Origin: Enoplolaimus lenunculus
Lineage: Eukaryota > Nematoda > Enoplea > Enoplida > Thoracostomopsidae
Length of the DNA stretch: 64,000 nt
Assembly (NCBI GenBank): GCA_030248215.1
Contig: JASANG010000295.1
Span: forward strand, 470,001 to 534,000
Direction: 5' to 3'
Part shown: one piece after another, positions 54,619 through 64,000 of the stretch
Layout of the letters: every line of letters starts with the position of its first letter
Position numbering within the stretch: the stretch's first letter is position 1
Notes under the pieces: model-generated
The model's input: the letters and a program-made list of their open reading frames with translations, nothing else
What the model was told of the DNA's origin: nothing
Databases searched by the model: none
Program-made: the position numbers and the translations under genes

Positions 54619-55352
54619 GATGCGGGGTTCACGTTATAAATGGTGCAGCTGGGCCACGTTTTGTCACGTTCTATGGGTAACATTTTGTCCGCGACGTAAC
54701 CCAATATGATACTCCAAAAACAGTGGTTGTCTGCTAACATCACGTGTCACGTTTTGTCTTTCAATATCATATGATATTCCCTACATTGTCTGTCAATATC
54801 ATATGATTATTTTAAAAATGTCTACTGAGTCAGTTGCATAACTAGGTTTGCGTGTGGCGGAATGTCAATACTAATATGGCAGAAATTTAAATTTTGGCAG
54901 AAAAATGTATAATTTGGCGGGAAAATTATATTTTTGGCAGGAAAATTCAAATTATGGCGGGAAATTAACATTTTGGAGAAATTTAAATTTTAGCGGGAAA
55001 TTAACATTTTGGAGAAATTTAAATTTTGGCGGGCATATTCAGATTTTGGCGGATTGTCTTATGATACGTCTTAAATGATATTCCAAATTCGTTTTGCTGA
55101 TTATCATATCATATTTGCTGTTAATTTGGAATATCATATGATATTCACCAATATGTCTGATTGTGTCATGTGCCATTCGAACATTTGTATGTTGAGATAA
55201 CCTGTGTATCCGTACTTTGTATAGCAATATCACATGATATTCGACTTTTGCCTGTCCGTATCATATGATGGTAACAAAAATTTATGTTGATGTCAAATCA
55301 ATATGTGACAAAACGTGACCCGACTGCCCCAGTTATAACGTGAACACCGCAT
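54619..55352. mobile_element. 734-bp element with 45-bp inverted ends and AATATCATATGATATT array
   Basis: The ends ATGCGGGGTTCACGTTATAA..CACGTTTTGTCAC and GTGACAAAACGTG..TTATAACGTGAACACCGCAT are inverted repeats of about 45 bp. Inside, the 16-bp palindrome AATATCATATGATATT or close variants occurs at about six sites (near 54764, 54797, 55078, 55128, 55228, 55258). The centre (54880-55055) holds an imperfect 20-bp tandem series of TTTTGGCGGGAAATTnAAAT. No coding capacity and no superfamily assigned. Confidence 0.75.
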
Positions 55353-55435
55353 GTGTCAGCACTAAGATGACATTATTTTGTTCGTTCTCACGAAACGGCG
55401 AGCAACAAGAGTAAACAACAAAACGAATAAATAAA

Positions 55436-55670
55436 TATTCACAAAACAACAACAACGGGAGCAACAACAGCAGTAGCAACAACAACAACAACAACTACTA
55501 CAACTGCAACTACAACAACAACAACAATAGCAACAACTACAACAACAACAATCAACAACAACAACAACAACAATAGCAACAACTACAACAACAACAATCA
55601 ACAACAACAACAACAACAACAACAATAGCAACAACTACAACAACAACAATCAACAACAACAACACAACAT
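55436..55670. repeat. CAA-rich microsatellite with higher-order units
   Basis: CAACAACAACAATAGCAACAACTA-type blocks repeat three times over an AAC background. The Cys/Val/Leu-rich open frames here are low-complexity artefacts. Confidence 0.9.
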
Positions 55671-56139
55671 GTTCAGATTAATCCTTGACCATTTCTGATT
55701 TAAAAGTTTCAGTGACGTTTTTTTCCTCTGCGCAATCGTTGAACACAACTACAAACCAGTTGAACTTCATAATGAGTACCGAAAAACAACCAAACAGCAA
55801 TCGAGCCTTTAACTTTTCCGCCAATGTTAGGGGTCCATTAGCATTTAGGAACCAAACTAATACGAGCGCAGTGCTGTAAATGCCCATACAAATTTTACCG
55901 GTTCAATGTGTTTGACGAATGAGGTTGCTGTCAACGGTGCATTACGCCTGAGAGTCCATTTTGCCGTAAGGATTTGTTCGGCAAATTAAGAAATAAGCAG
56001 ACAGAAACATTTGCTTCGATTTTTAATTTTTCGGGGTATACGAAATTCAAATCTAAACAATTCTAAAGTTGTGTTTTCGACAAAATATTTCAAATTGTTG
56101 CAAAACGTAATGCGGAAGCTGGAACAGACCGGAAACAAA

Positions 56140-56335
56140 CTGGGGTCTTTACCGTTATCCTCCAGTTGGTGTTTTGTCCAAAAATGGTCGGAGTATAAAT
56201 TTTTTATATATTTGAGCTTCGCGCGACGTCATCTGATCATTTCACTTCCAAAATAGAATTTTTGATACAGCCGATCTTCAAGGTTCCCAGGCTTCAAACC
56301 AAGAGACCCAAAAAGTTTTTGTCAAAAAGTTTGAC
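56140..56335. mobile_element. One-armed GGGTCTTTTC-family MITE
   Basis: GGGGTCTTTACCGTTATCCTCC and AAAAATGGTCGGAGTATAAATT match the family left arm. Confidence 0.5.
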
Positions 56336-56344
56336 AATGTTTCG

Positions 56345-56508
56345 ATTCGAATTCCGGATTAGTGGCTGAAGGTGTTTATCATCAACATTCAACGAAAGAA
56401 TCTTGACACTCGAGCTCAAAGGTGGCTCACATTTTGCAGAGATGACATACCGCTGCAGTTAGCTGTTCTTGCTTTTATAGCATGCTACTGTATATGAGAA
56501 GGGGTTAT
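56345..56508 (-). mobile_element. TTAA-type MITE with tRNA-like core, 5'-truncated copy
   Basis: TTCGATTCGAATTCCGG (complement of the B-box) and CTTGACACTCGAGCTCAAAGG match the core of 13988-14258. It retains the right end ATGAGAAGGGGTTA, preceded by the palindrome TAGCATGCTA. Confidence 0.6.
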
Positions 56509-56564
56509 AGTATGCACAATGCAACATTTCCGCATGATACCTGATGAAATACGCTCCTAAAACA

Positions 56565-56735
56565 TTAAGGATTGCGGTATACTTTCCTGTGCCGTAGGGC
56601 GCCGCATGACGCTGTGTTGCTCACAAAGATACAGGCAAAATTTATTTGGTAGCGTACGGTAACGCGCGGCGACGTGCGGCAATTTTTAATATAAAATTTA
56701 CCGTATTGCGCGCCGCCAGTATAGCGCAAAAATGT
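56565..56735. mobile_element. GC-rich MITE
   Basis: TGCGGTATACTTTCCTGTGCC at the left and CGCCAGTATAGCGCAAAAATG at the right, with GTAACGCGCGGCGACGTGCGG inside. Confidence 0.55.
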
Positions 56736-56759
56736 GCCTCGTTGTAGTATGAAGCTCAC

Positions 56760-58900
56760 AAAGCTAGCTGACGTATTGTAAGCTAAACATTTTGCTTGTA
56801 AAACAGTTGCAAAATAGCACTAACTCGTTTACCAAATTGTGCGTAGTGGCTTAAGCTGAGCTTGATCCGCTGCCATTAATTTACTTATGTGAATAAATAA
56901 TGATTTAAGATAATTTTTGAACTTTAAGAAAAAAGGCGTATACAGTGATTTATGAGAAAACATCTACACAAACTGGTAAAAGTTTATATTTTATTGGTTT
57001 AATTGTACTAAAGGCTCACAATTCGGTTTGAAATTGCACTTCCTTTTCCCAAAACTAATGCGACGCCGCCGTCATCCCGTAGTGCGACCCATTTTAGACA
57101 AATATGTTCGATGAAGCCAAAAATTTAAGGAGAATAGCCAAGTAGAAATCTTGACCGGTAAACCTGCAAGATTTCATTGCAACCTCAGACTCAACCACAG
57201 ATTTTGTGTTATGATTGAATATGTTTTTAACGCATAAAATAGGTTCAATTTATTGCTGGCTTCGCTCGCGAACTTACTTTTCATGGGCTATATCTGGTTT
57301 GGACATAGTAAAACATTAGTAAGTTCTAAGCGTAAAAAAATCAAAACTACAGCTACGAGGCCCTGAACTTAGTCGGTTAAACGACCAAGTTCGCTTTTGT
57401 TTAGCTATAGATATTTGATATCCAACATACGAAAGTAAATATTAAAATTTAACGCCCAAAAAGCGCTAAATTGTTACAAAAGTTGGTCTTTTGTGAAAAG
57501 TCGTAAGCTATTATCAAGGTCGACGACTATCGAATGAAGAGGTGTTGGAGATAAATCTGGGGGCATCCTCGCTTTGAAAATCATCGCCGAATCCCGGTTT
57601 GAAACGTTTATTGGCAGCATTAAAATAATTTTATTTTTGAAAATTTATCTTGCCCTCTCTGTAACTTTTACATGCCAGCTTTACTATAACAAAATCTGAC
57701 TGTACGCCTGAGGTAAGAGAATTGATTTAGATTTATTCGTAACAGCAAGAGGTGCCCACCAGAATCACTTTGGATTCACTCTTAAGAAGGAAGTAAAGTC
57801 GTTTCATATAATTTGTGTCCATGTCCATGATAAATTAAACTACAATTCAAGCAGAACTAAGATTTTTATAGGTCCGCAGCCTGATCATCTTACTAGGGGC
57901 TAAGGAGGGTTATAGAAACGATTTCAGTTACTTATACAAGACAGGTTGAAATTTTCTAGGAGATCAAATGCTTCCAGGCGCTAACACAAGAGGTTATACT
58001 GTAGTGACCAGAGTAAGATGTTGCAATAACCCAGAATTAAATACAGAAGTCGACTTACACGGAAAATCGGCTCTGGGATTTTCATACAAACCGGTTCACC
58101 ACCGATTATTTTTTAAAATGATTAAATAACCAAGATTTGTTTATTTTGTTAGTGGCCTTAACTCCAATTGGCCCATCTTGCATTTGCACTCGATGCCAGA
58201 CGGCCAGCCAAACCCCTTCGTAAAATTACGAGTGAGCGTAGCGATAAAGAACATTTTTTTTTGATTGAGCTCAAGAAAATATTAATAAATTAGCGTTTAA
58301 TCAAAACATGCTGTGAAATTTCGAATAAATTCGAAATTCTTACGCGGCAGAACTAAACCAACAAGACGACCATTTTTTTGCGTTCTCACACAAATTTAAA
58401 TCATTCATTTTGAATGATAATGGTCAAAAAACTTCAAATTGAGATGAAAAAATGTTAGACAGCTATTGCTGAAGGTGTGGGCCTGGAAACGATTTTGAAA
58501 GGGAAGGGGTCACGTTCATGTTGACCAAAAATATCGAAGGATGTGGTTTGTTGTGTTTTCAGCCTGTGCCATGCCTAAAGTGTGAAGCCCTCTTAGTTAA
58601 TGTGACAGGTTCATAATTCAACAACTTCTGTCCCGCCATTTGAACTTAAGCTCAATAGTAACGAAGACCCAAATATTTTAGAAATCGCATTACGGATCGG
58701 TATTGCTGGGGCTCCTCGGGTGATCAGTCGCCTTTGCTGAGGAGAGTGTATGGAGCAGTACCGTGTGCACTGACCAACTAAAAACAACTATTTCGGTGTA
58801 AAAAATCCTCATTTTGTACCGTTGACAGTAAATATGACGCTACTAAGAGTATGGATGTGGCCGAATCGTTTGCGTTAAAGAGAATAAATTGAAAAAATTC
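56760..58900. other. Intergenic stretch, one decayed MITE only
   Basis: A decayed GGGCCNGTAGCCAG-family copy at 57865-57995 (GGTTGAAATTTTCTAGGAG) is the only recognised feature. GCGAGCGTAGCGAT words near 58230 are typical of dispersed repeats. No exon supported. Confidence 0.35.
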
Positions 58901-59014
58901 GCCAACACAGCGAGCAAGAAATCAGATGTTTTTTCAGCCGTGATTACATTGCATTCAAAATTGGTATTCAAGCAGTAAGGTTGAGAAACTAACAATTAAA
59001 AACAACAAGATCAC

Positions 59015-59185
59015 AATAGTGAAGAAATTTCGCGAGCGAAGCGAGTGAGAAAGCAGACGATATTTATTCGGAAAAATTTAAATGTTTTATGCAAAAATCC
59101 TTATTTTAATATTTTGTAAACGGTCCCCCCAGTTGTCAGAACCCCCGAATTCGGATTATGGGGGACCCTAAAGCACGGCACTGTA
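59015..59185. mobile_element. CCGGAGC-family MITE remnant
   Basis: CGCGAGCGAAGCGAGTGAGA, then GGGGGACCCTAAAGCACGGCACTG, the reversed family end. Confidence 0.45.
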
Positions 59186-59526
59186 ACCAAGTTAAAAGTT
59201 CCCAAAAACAAACCTTAGACAAAAGTCTTAAATGACAATACGCCTTAAATTTAAGTATCTTTTCCTAAAGTTTTGAATATTTTAATTACATTCGCATTAT
59301 TGTGAATGTTTCAAATGAAGCTACCGCATTGCAAGCAACACTTCTTCGTATGTTAACAAAACCCAGGTCAAAGACAGCATTTGATTTTGTGTCTGAGTTG
59401 AAGTAGGTCTCAGATCTCTGGTTATTGAAGTATTAGGTTGGCATTTTTTTGTTTCCCAATATCATTTTCATTAACATGCCAGAACTGTGATGTTAGTAAC
59501 AATTTAGTTCCATGTTGTCTTAAGGA

Positions 59527-59765
59527 AACATTAACGACAATTCGTCGCCTGACAACTCGCCGCCCGACGACTTGTAATCCTAAACTTTACCAACTCAATA
59601 ATTGGTCGCCAATCGTTAGGATTAGCGCAGGGTGTAAACTGATGGTAAAAATAACGGAAACGAATATCCAGTTACACCCTGGCTCAAGGATAGGCTCAGG
59701 CTTATGTATTCATAGCTTTAGGAAACAGTTGAGTGACATGTTGCCGAGCGACGAATTGTCGTGAA
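59527..59765. mobile_element. CGACAA-motif element with a nested CAGGGTG element
   Basis: The ends ACGACAATTCGTCGCC and GAGCGACGAATTGTCGT are inverted repeats. Inside lies a 55-bp element (about 59628-59682) with its own inverted ends CAGGGTGTAA and TTACACCCTG and the inner motif AAAATAACGGAAACG. The same motif occurs at 10412-10424 and 48085-48105. Confidence 0.7.
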
Positions 59766-59871
59766 TTCAGATTATTGGTATACTTGTAATAAAGCAGCGG
59801 CATACTCAGAATTATAATTAAAGCTGGCCGACGCTGATAAACGACTAATAATTTTCCTATTTAATTGGCAT

Positions 59872-60180
59872 TTAGCGGTGATTTAAAAAGGCAATGAGTT
59901 TAGCAGACAAAAAATAGATTGGGAGCACGTCACTCATTGTTCCATCAGAGTACGTCATTGCAATGAAGAAATGAGAACAAGTGATCGGTTTAAATGTTCG
60001 AAGACTTTCTTTGCTTTCATTTAGCAGGCTTTTTACTACAAAAGTGCTGGATTTCAATTTACCTTTAAAGTATACTAAGTCAAGTCTAGCCAACATTCTG
60101 GTCAATGGCCGGTTTCGTCTGAATTTAAAACCACTGCGTCTGATTATCTCACAAATTGGCCACAATTTTACACAAAACAT
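59872..60180 (-). CDS. Possible small gene or exon, unknown
   Basis: ATG-started frame of 102 codons with protein-like composition: MFCVKLWPICEIIRRSGFKF, RRNRPLTRMLARLDLVYFKG, SKESLRTFKPITCSHFFIAM, MSDVLPIYFLSAKLIAFLNH. It lies downstream of the second K2P exon on the same strand but has none of the K2P M2/M3 motifs and no supported splice sites. It may be chance. Confidence 0.25.
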   Translation of the reverse strand: MFCVKLWPICEIIRRSGFKFRRNRPLTRMLARLDLVYFKGKLKSSTFVVKSLLNESKESLRTFKPITCSHFFIAMTYSDGTMSDVLPIYFLSAKLIAFLNHR

Positions 60181-60783
60181 ACTTGAGTGAATAGCAATTA
60201 ATAAATTTGAGCAGACACTCGTGTTAATGTGGATTCAAACGTAAGCAGTAGCGCAATCAGGATTTCATTTCGTGAAGGTATAACCTTATGTAATAGATTT
60301 TTTGAGAACGAGTGCAGAAACTGAGAAAATAGCTTTACGCTTGTAAACAGCGATTTTTTCTTGTTTCACAACATGTTTAGGGACGGAACATATTCCAGTA
60401 TCCCACTCAGCCTGCGTCGAAGAACATAGGCCAAATAGAGTAAACACTTAAACCTGTAGCAAGTCCAGATGTTTGAAACAACAGATCATGACCACAACCA
60501 ATCCAGCACCTGAACCATGCAGAACACAGGTCCCGAAGAACCAATTAGCTTAGTTCAAAGCACAGACTTAACCACAACATTACTGGGGGCCTGATTTAGA
60601 TATATGCGTAGCGCCAACTATTGGATCCAAGGGGTAGGGGCACCCAGGCCTGTATTAAACTTGCGCTTGGCTTCTCGTTCGTTTTGATCGTGAGGCTTTT
60701 CGCTATTATCATGTGACCCTGGTAAAGAATTTCTAACCCAGCCACTGACAGCACTCTTTTCCACCAGCAAACTTTTCACTTAC

Positions 60784-61525
60784 CGATTGTTGTCATCGCA
60801 GTCGCTGAGAAAAAAATCGCCGAAGGAATCGACCAAACCGGCGAAGTCGCCACTGCAGCTGCAAACTCAGACGCTTGAGTTAAATTTGAAGCGGTCGCCG
60901 CTATAAACAACGCCTTCTGTTGCAGCGAGTCGCTTTGTTGCTTTTCTGTTCCGGATCTGTGTTGGGTTGAATGCAGTGACGACAATAGCGACCCGATTGG
61001 CGACTGCTGTTGCGTTGCTGATTGCAATACTTTTATACTATCAAACGTCACAAAACACTGTGATTGAGCACGATAAAGTGTACTAGTTAGTTGCTGAAGA
61101 TCACGAGCACTACGAGATAGAAATTGTTGCTTATGAGTATCAGAGCGAAAAGTAGACGAGAAAACTCTAACTCGCTTAGATAAACTGTCTGAACTAGCTA
61201 CCGAGCTGTACCACCATAAGTGCTCGTGGGGGGTAACTTGTCGGGATTGCCTCCTGCCTACAAGCGATAGTCGCTTCTGATGAGATGAAATTGCCAACGT
61301 CTGTTGCGAAATGGATCGTGATTGTCGTAGCGAGTGTTGCGTAGGTAAAGTTGTCCATAGTTGCGCAACAAGTTGTTCGCGTAATTGAGCAATTTCCAGC
61401 AACGATGCGTTGCGTGTTCGCCACTCGTGCGGCGATTCGGCGACGTAAAACATCAGCGCCCCAAGCACTGCGTACAAGAACGACGCTCCAACAAGACCGA
61501 CGTGCGGAAGGACGAGTTTCAGGTA
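60784..61525 (-). CDS. K2P potassium channel, second M1-cap-pore 1 exon
   Basis: Begins after the acceptor TTTCATTTCAG in phase 0: YLKLVLPHVGLVGASFLYAV, M1 running to about residue 28 of the exon (LGALMFYVAE), then SPHEWRTRNAS with a sequon. A long cap/loop of about 190 residues rich in Ser, Gln and Thr follows, and then pore helix WSIPSAIFFSATAMTTIG. The donor ATCG|GTAAGTG is in phase 1, at the same place in the filter as exon 1 at 44606. An N-terminal exon must lie upstream (beyond 61525, perhaps outside the window). No own exon 2 was found between here and 45.3 kb. It is either part of a second channel gene with missed exons or an alternative 5' pore exon spliced to 43396. The cap is much longer than usual. 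Confidence 0.88.
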
Positions 61526-61559
61526 CTGAAATGAAACGAATTTGGCATAATTAAGAATT

Positions 61560-62055
61560 TAAAATTTCTCCAAATCCCATGGCAACAAAAAAATTTAAAC
61601 ACCTTTCACTCATATCAACGATGGAAGTACTGTAAGTTTTTCGTTGCAGAGTTCAACTTTTTTTCCTAAAGTAACCAAGACGTAGTTATGAAGTGAAACA
61701 TTGATGTCCTACATGTAAATACAACATTTTAGTACATGGATAAACACAAAGTGGGTACACTGCTATATCGAATATAGCTAAAAATTATATAACACAAGCC
61801 TCACTTTGCGAAAAAACGTATTTAGTTTTGACGAACACTTGACAATTTGAAAATCGTTATCTGGTATCACCATAATATTATCAAAAAACACTGAAGCTGC
61901 GCATTGTTGAAATGAATGTAAACATCGTACAAAAATTTGAATTTTTAAAAATTAAATATTTCAATATACATCAATTTGTTCTACATCGCAACACCGTGCT
62001 ACGTTTGATTGATTGATACAGAATCAAAGAAGTTTAAACCAATGTATAGAAAGAA
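61560..62055. other. Intron/upstream sequence, nothing recognised
   Basis: AT-rich; an N-terminal K2P exon was looked for and not identified. Confidence 0.4.
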
Positions 62056-62124
62056 CAGGGTCGTTACAGTAGTACAAGCATATTTCTAAGCCTAACCGTA
62101 TGAGCTTATACGAACGTAAACCCA

Positions 62125-62403
62125 CTAGTGGATCCAGAGGGGGGCGGAGGGTGGGCGTATACCTCCCCCATCAGAATATTTTTGTGATAAAATGGTAAGG
62201 TTCCCACTTTACAATTTTCCCCCTCAGAAATGTTTTTTGTAACAAAACACAACTTGTATTCTCAGGAATGTTTTGTGATAAAATGATAAGGTCCTTCCCT
62301 ACCATGCAATTTTTTCCTTAGAACAATTTTCGGTGTAAAATGCTTGCGTTTAAATAACATTTGCCAACCCGTTTCCCGTCAGAAATTTTTGGATCCGCCT
62401 CTG
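62125..62403. mobile_element. AGGCGGATCC-family MITE, both ends, inverted
   Basis: AGTGGATCCAGAGGGGGG and AATTTTTGGATCCGCCTCTG are the ends. The interior AATGGTAAGGTTCCCACTTT and AATGATAAGGTCCTTCCCTA is the reverse complement of the copies at 30101 and 44220. Confidence 0.7.
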
Positions 62404-62491
62404 TCTAAAGCTCAGCCGAAGCCTAATTATTATAAAGCTTAAGCTTGCTCTATTGCAGTCCCGCAGAAAAACGGTCCATCCCTGATGTTTA

Positions 62492-62935
62492 CTGTAGTGA
62501 TCCGAATAAGAGGGGGACTGATATTTATTTGGCCTCTCCAGAGGGAACCCCCCTTGTTATTCGGTTACGGATTGTTATTTATTTTTAAACCACGCTCCGC
62601 CGCCCTTCGTTACTGATATATATCCGGTACTGCAATTACCGTTAAATTAAACGTTTATTTCTCTTGTGTCAATAGCTTGAGCGATAATACAAGGTTATGC
62701 TTAGGAATGTACTTTCAAAATTTAAGCACACTTTAAAATTTCGAACTCAAATTATTTGGTCTTGGAGTTATTTATGCGCTACAATTAGGGTTAATTGACA
62801 TTTATGGACTCTAATCAGGGTTTAGGGACGCTATCCGCTTATGGACTCTTATTAGGAATACGGACTCCTATTGATTCGGACTCAAAACGGGGACCCCCCA
62901 CTCTTATTACCCCTCCCCCTCTTATTCGGATTATT
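62492..62935. mobile_element. CTGTAGTGACCC-family element
   Basis: Starts CTGTAGTGATCCGAATAAGA, ends CCCCTCTTATTCGGATTA, and shares the whole interior order with 19058-19495. The right end is more decayed. Confidence 0.7.
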
Positions 62936-62939
62936 GTTA

Positions 62940-63695
62940 GAAATTTCCAGGATGTGTATAAAGTGAGCACAGAGTTGAAGCAAGCTTGAGCCAATGACCT
63001 CGCACCTAAGCAAGTGGTCAAGACCTCACGCAAAAAAGTATTTCTGGATTTATTCAGTAAATTATATGTAGCCATAAACCTGAAACGTTTTTCTGCCGCT
63101 TAAGACAATTTTTCTGAAAATAACGAGAAAACCTTTATTTCTTTCCATAAGACTATATTTCATATTTTTCCAAAATTTTATTTCTGTTACAACACAAATA
63201 CTTTTCAAATGTACCTTGCTAATCGTATTTTTCAAATGTAAGAAATTTCTTCTTGAATATCAGAAATGTTACTTTGGGTGTTTATGCGTATTAAATGGGC
63301 TTTGCCGTTTGCTTCTGGAGGCTTTGCGGCAAAATAAAGGTGGTTTTATATAAGCGGTGTGGATGACACCCCTTACTTTAATTTTTTTCAACAGCCTGCC
63401 CAAACTTTTTATATTTCGAGTAATTTCGTTCAGCTGCAATTACAAGTGTAAAATTTAGGTTCAATATAATCGTAAAATCGTTGTCTCTATATACTTTAAA
63501 GGACGTCCATCTTCTAGACTATGCTAAAATCAAGCCATGTTGCTAATAAAAACATGTTTTAAGTCAATAAGCACAGGCACAACGAATGATAATTTCGCAA
63601 ATTTAATTAGCAAGGTTACGAACGACGAATGATAACACGCATATTTTACGGTATAGGATTAATGTAATTTGCTCAACGTTGCGGCACTTGATCAA
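62940..63695. other. Intergenic stretch, nothing recognised
   Basis: Ordinary AT-rich sequence. Confidence 0.4.
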
Positions 63696-63700
63696 AACAC

Positions 63701-63880
63701 AGTGCCGGAGCGAACAGGGGTGGTGCTACCCCCAAACTCCCGAGGGAAGCGAGCGAGAAGCCAGACGCGTTTCAAAACTGGCGGTTTTTGTTTTAACTGT
63801 TATAGGGTGCGGGTCTATTTAGGGAAGGGGGCCCCAAGTGGGAGGTACGGGGAGGGGGTGGCTGCTCCAGCTCTGTCAAA
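63701..63880. mobile_element. CAGTGCCGGAGC-family MITE, both ends
   Basis: Left end CAGTGCCGGAGCGAACAGGG, right end GGCTGCTCCAGCTCTG. Interior GAGGGAAGCGAGCGAGAAGC and GGCGGTTTTTGTTTTAAC as in 14732-14905. Confidence 0.7.
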
Positions 63881-64000
63881 ACCACCTTACACATTAAAAT
63901 TGCAACGTGAGGCTAAGAAATTTATGTTTTTCATCAGTACTGAGAAAAATTTAGCAGTTTCAAAACTCGAAATCAGGAAATTCTATAATTCTTTCCATTT

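Noticed and set aside
55362-55634. Cys/Val/Leu-rich 90-codon frame
   Set aside because: Low-complexity translation of the CAA microsatellite.
1-64000. CRISPR array, bacterial operon, rRNA
   Set aside because: Introns, nematode-type splice sites and MITEs show eukaryotic nuclear DNA; the tandem arrays lack spacer structure and no rRNA segment was recognised.

Overview
The window is an AT-rich, intron-rich, repeat-laden piece of a eukaryotic nuclear genome, most likely a nematode. Three things point there: the two-pore-domain potassium (K2P/TWK) channel sequence has the nematode-type motif after the second pore (IDLVG...IEKIHYFGRKF); many 3' splice sites match the nematode TTTTCAG consensus; and a dispersed repeat carries runs of TTAGGC-like hexamers, the nematode telomere unit. 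The accessory repeat load suggests a large-genome lineage (a mermithid-like enoplean is a guess only). Every gene I can support lies on the minus strand, and exons were found by joining open frames across splice sites in matching phase.

Layout. 1-12.5 kb: no convincing gene; degenerate inverted-repeat transposons (MITEs), a microsatellite and TTAGGC-bearing elements. 12.7-15.3 kb: a three-exon gene for an unrecognised cysteine-rich protein of at least 329 residues, with a transposon abutting its stop codon. 15.9-25 kb: repeats only. 25.6-27.7 kb: a GC-richer island that looks like an unclassified old mobile element. 28.0-29.0 kb: the last exon (260 codons) of an unrecognised protein plus a degraded duplicate of its 3' end. 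29.2-33.5 kb: repeats. 33.6-45.2 kb: a K2P channel gene with four core exons and up to eight short exons that extend the cytosolic tail. 45.3-60.7 kb: repeats, tRNA-like sequence and a few uncertain exons. 60.8-61.5 kb: a second K2P exon carrying M1, the extracellular cap and the first pore, ending in exactly the same splice phase as exon 1 of the first gene; no partner exons were found in the 15 kb downstream. It may therefore be an alternative 5' exon of the same gene. 62-64 kb: repeats.

The outstanding object is in intron 3 of the K2P gene. A 78-bp unit made of the last 24 nt of the intron and the first 54 nt of exon 4 (the second selectivity filter) is present 15 times head to tail (40061-41230). 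Every copy keeps a 3' splice site, the unit is 26 codons long and no copy has a stop. Splicing to any of the 15 acceptors would stay in frame and would add 0 to 14 extra selectivity-filter segments. An assembly or replication artefact must be excluded, but the copies carry two splice-site variants in a non-periodic order.
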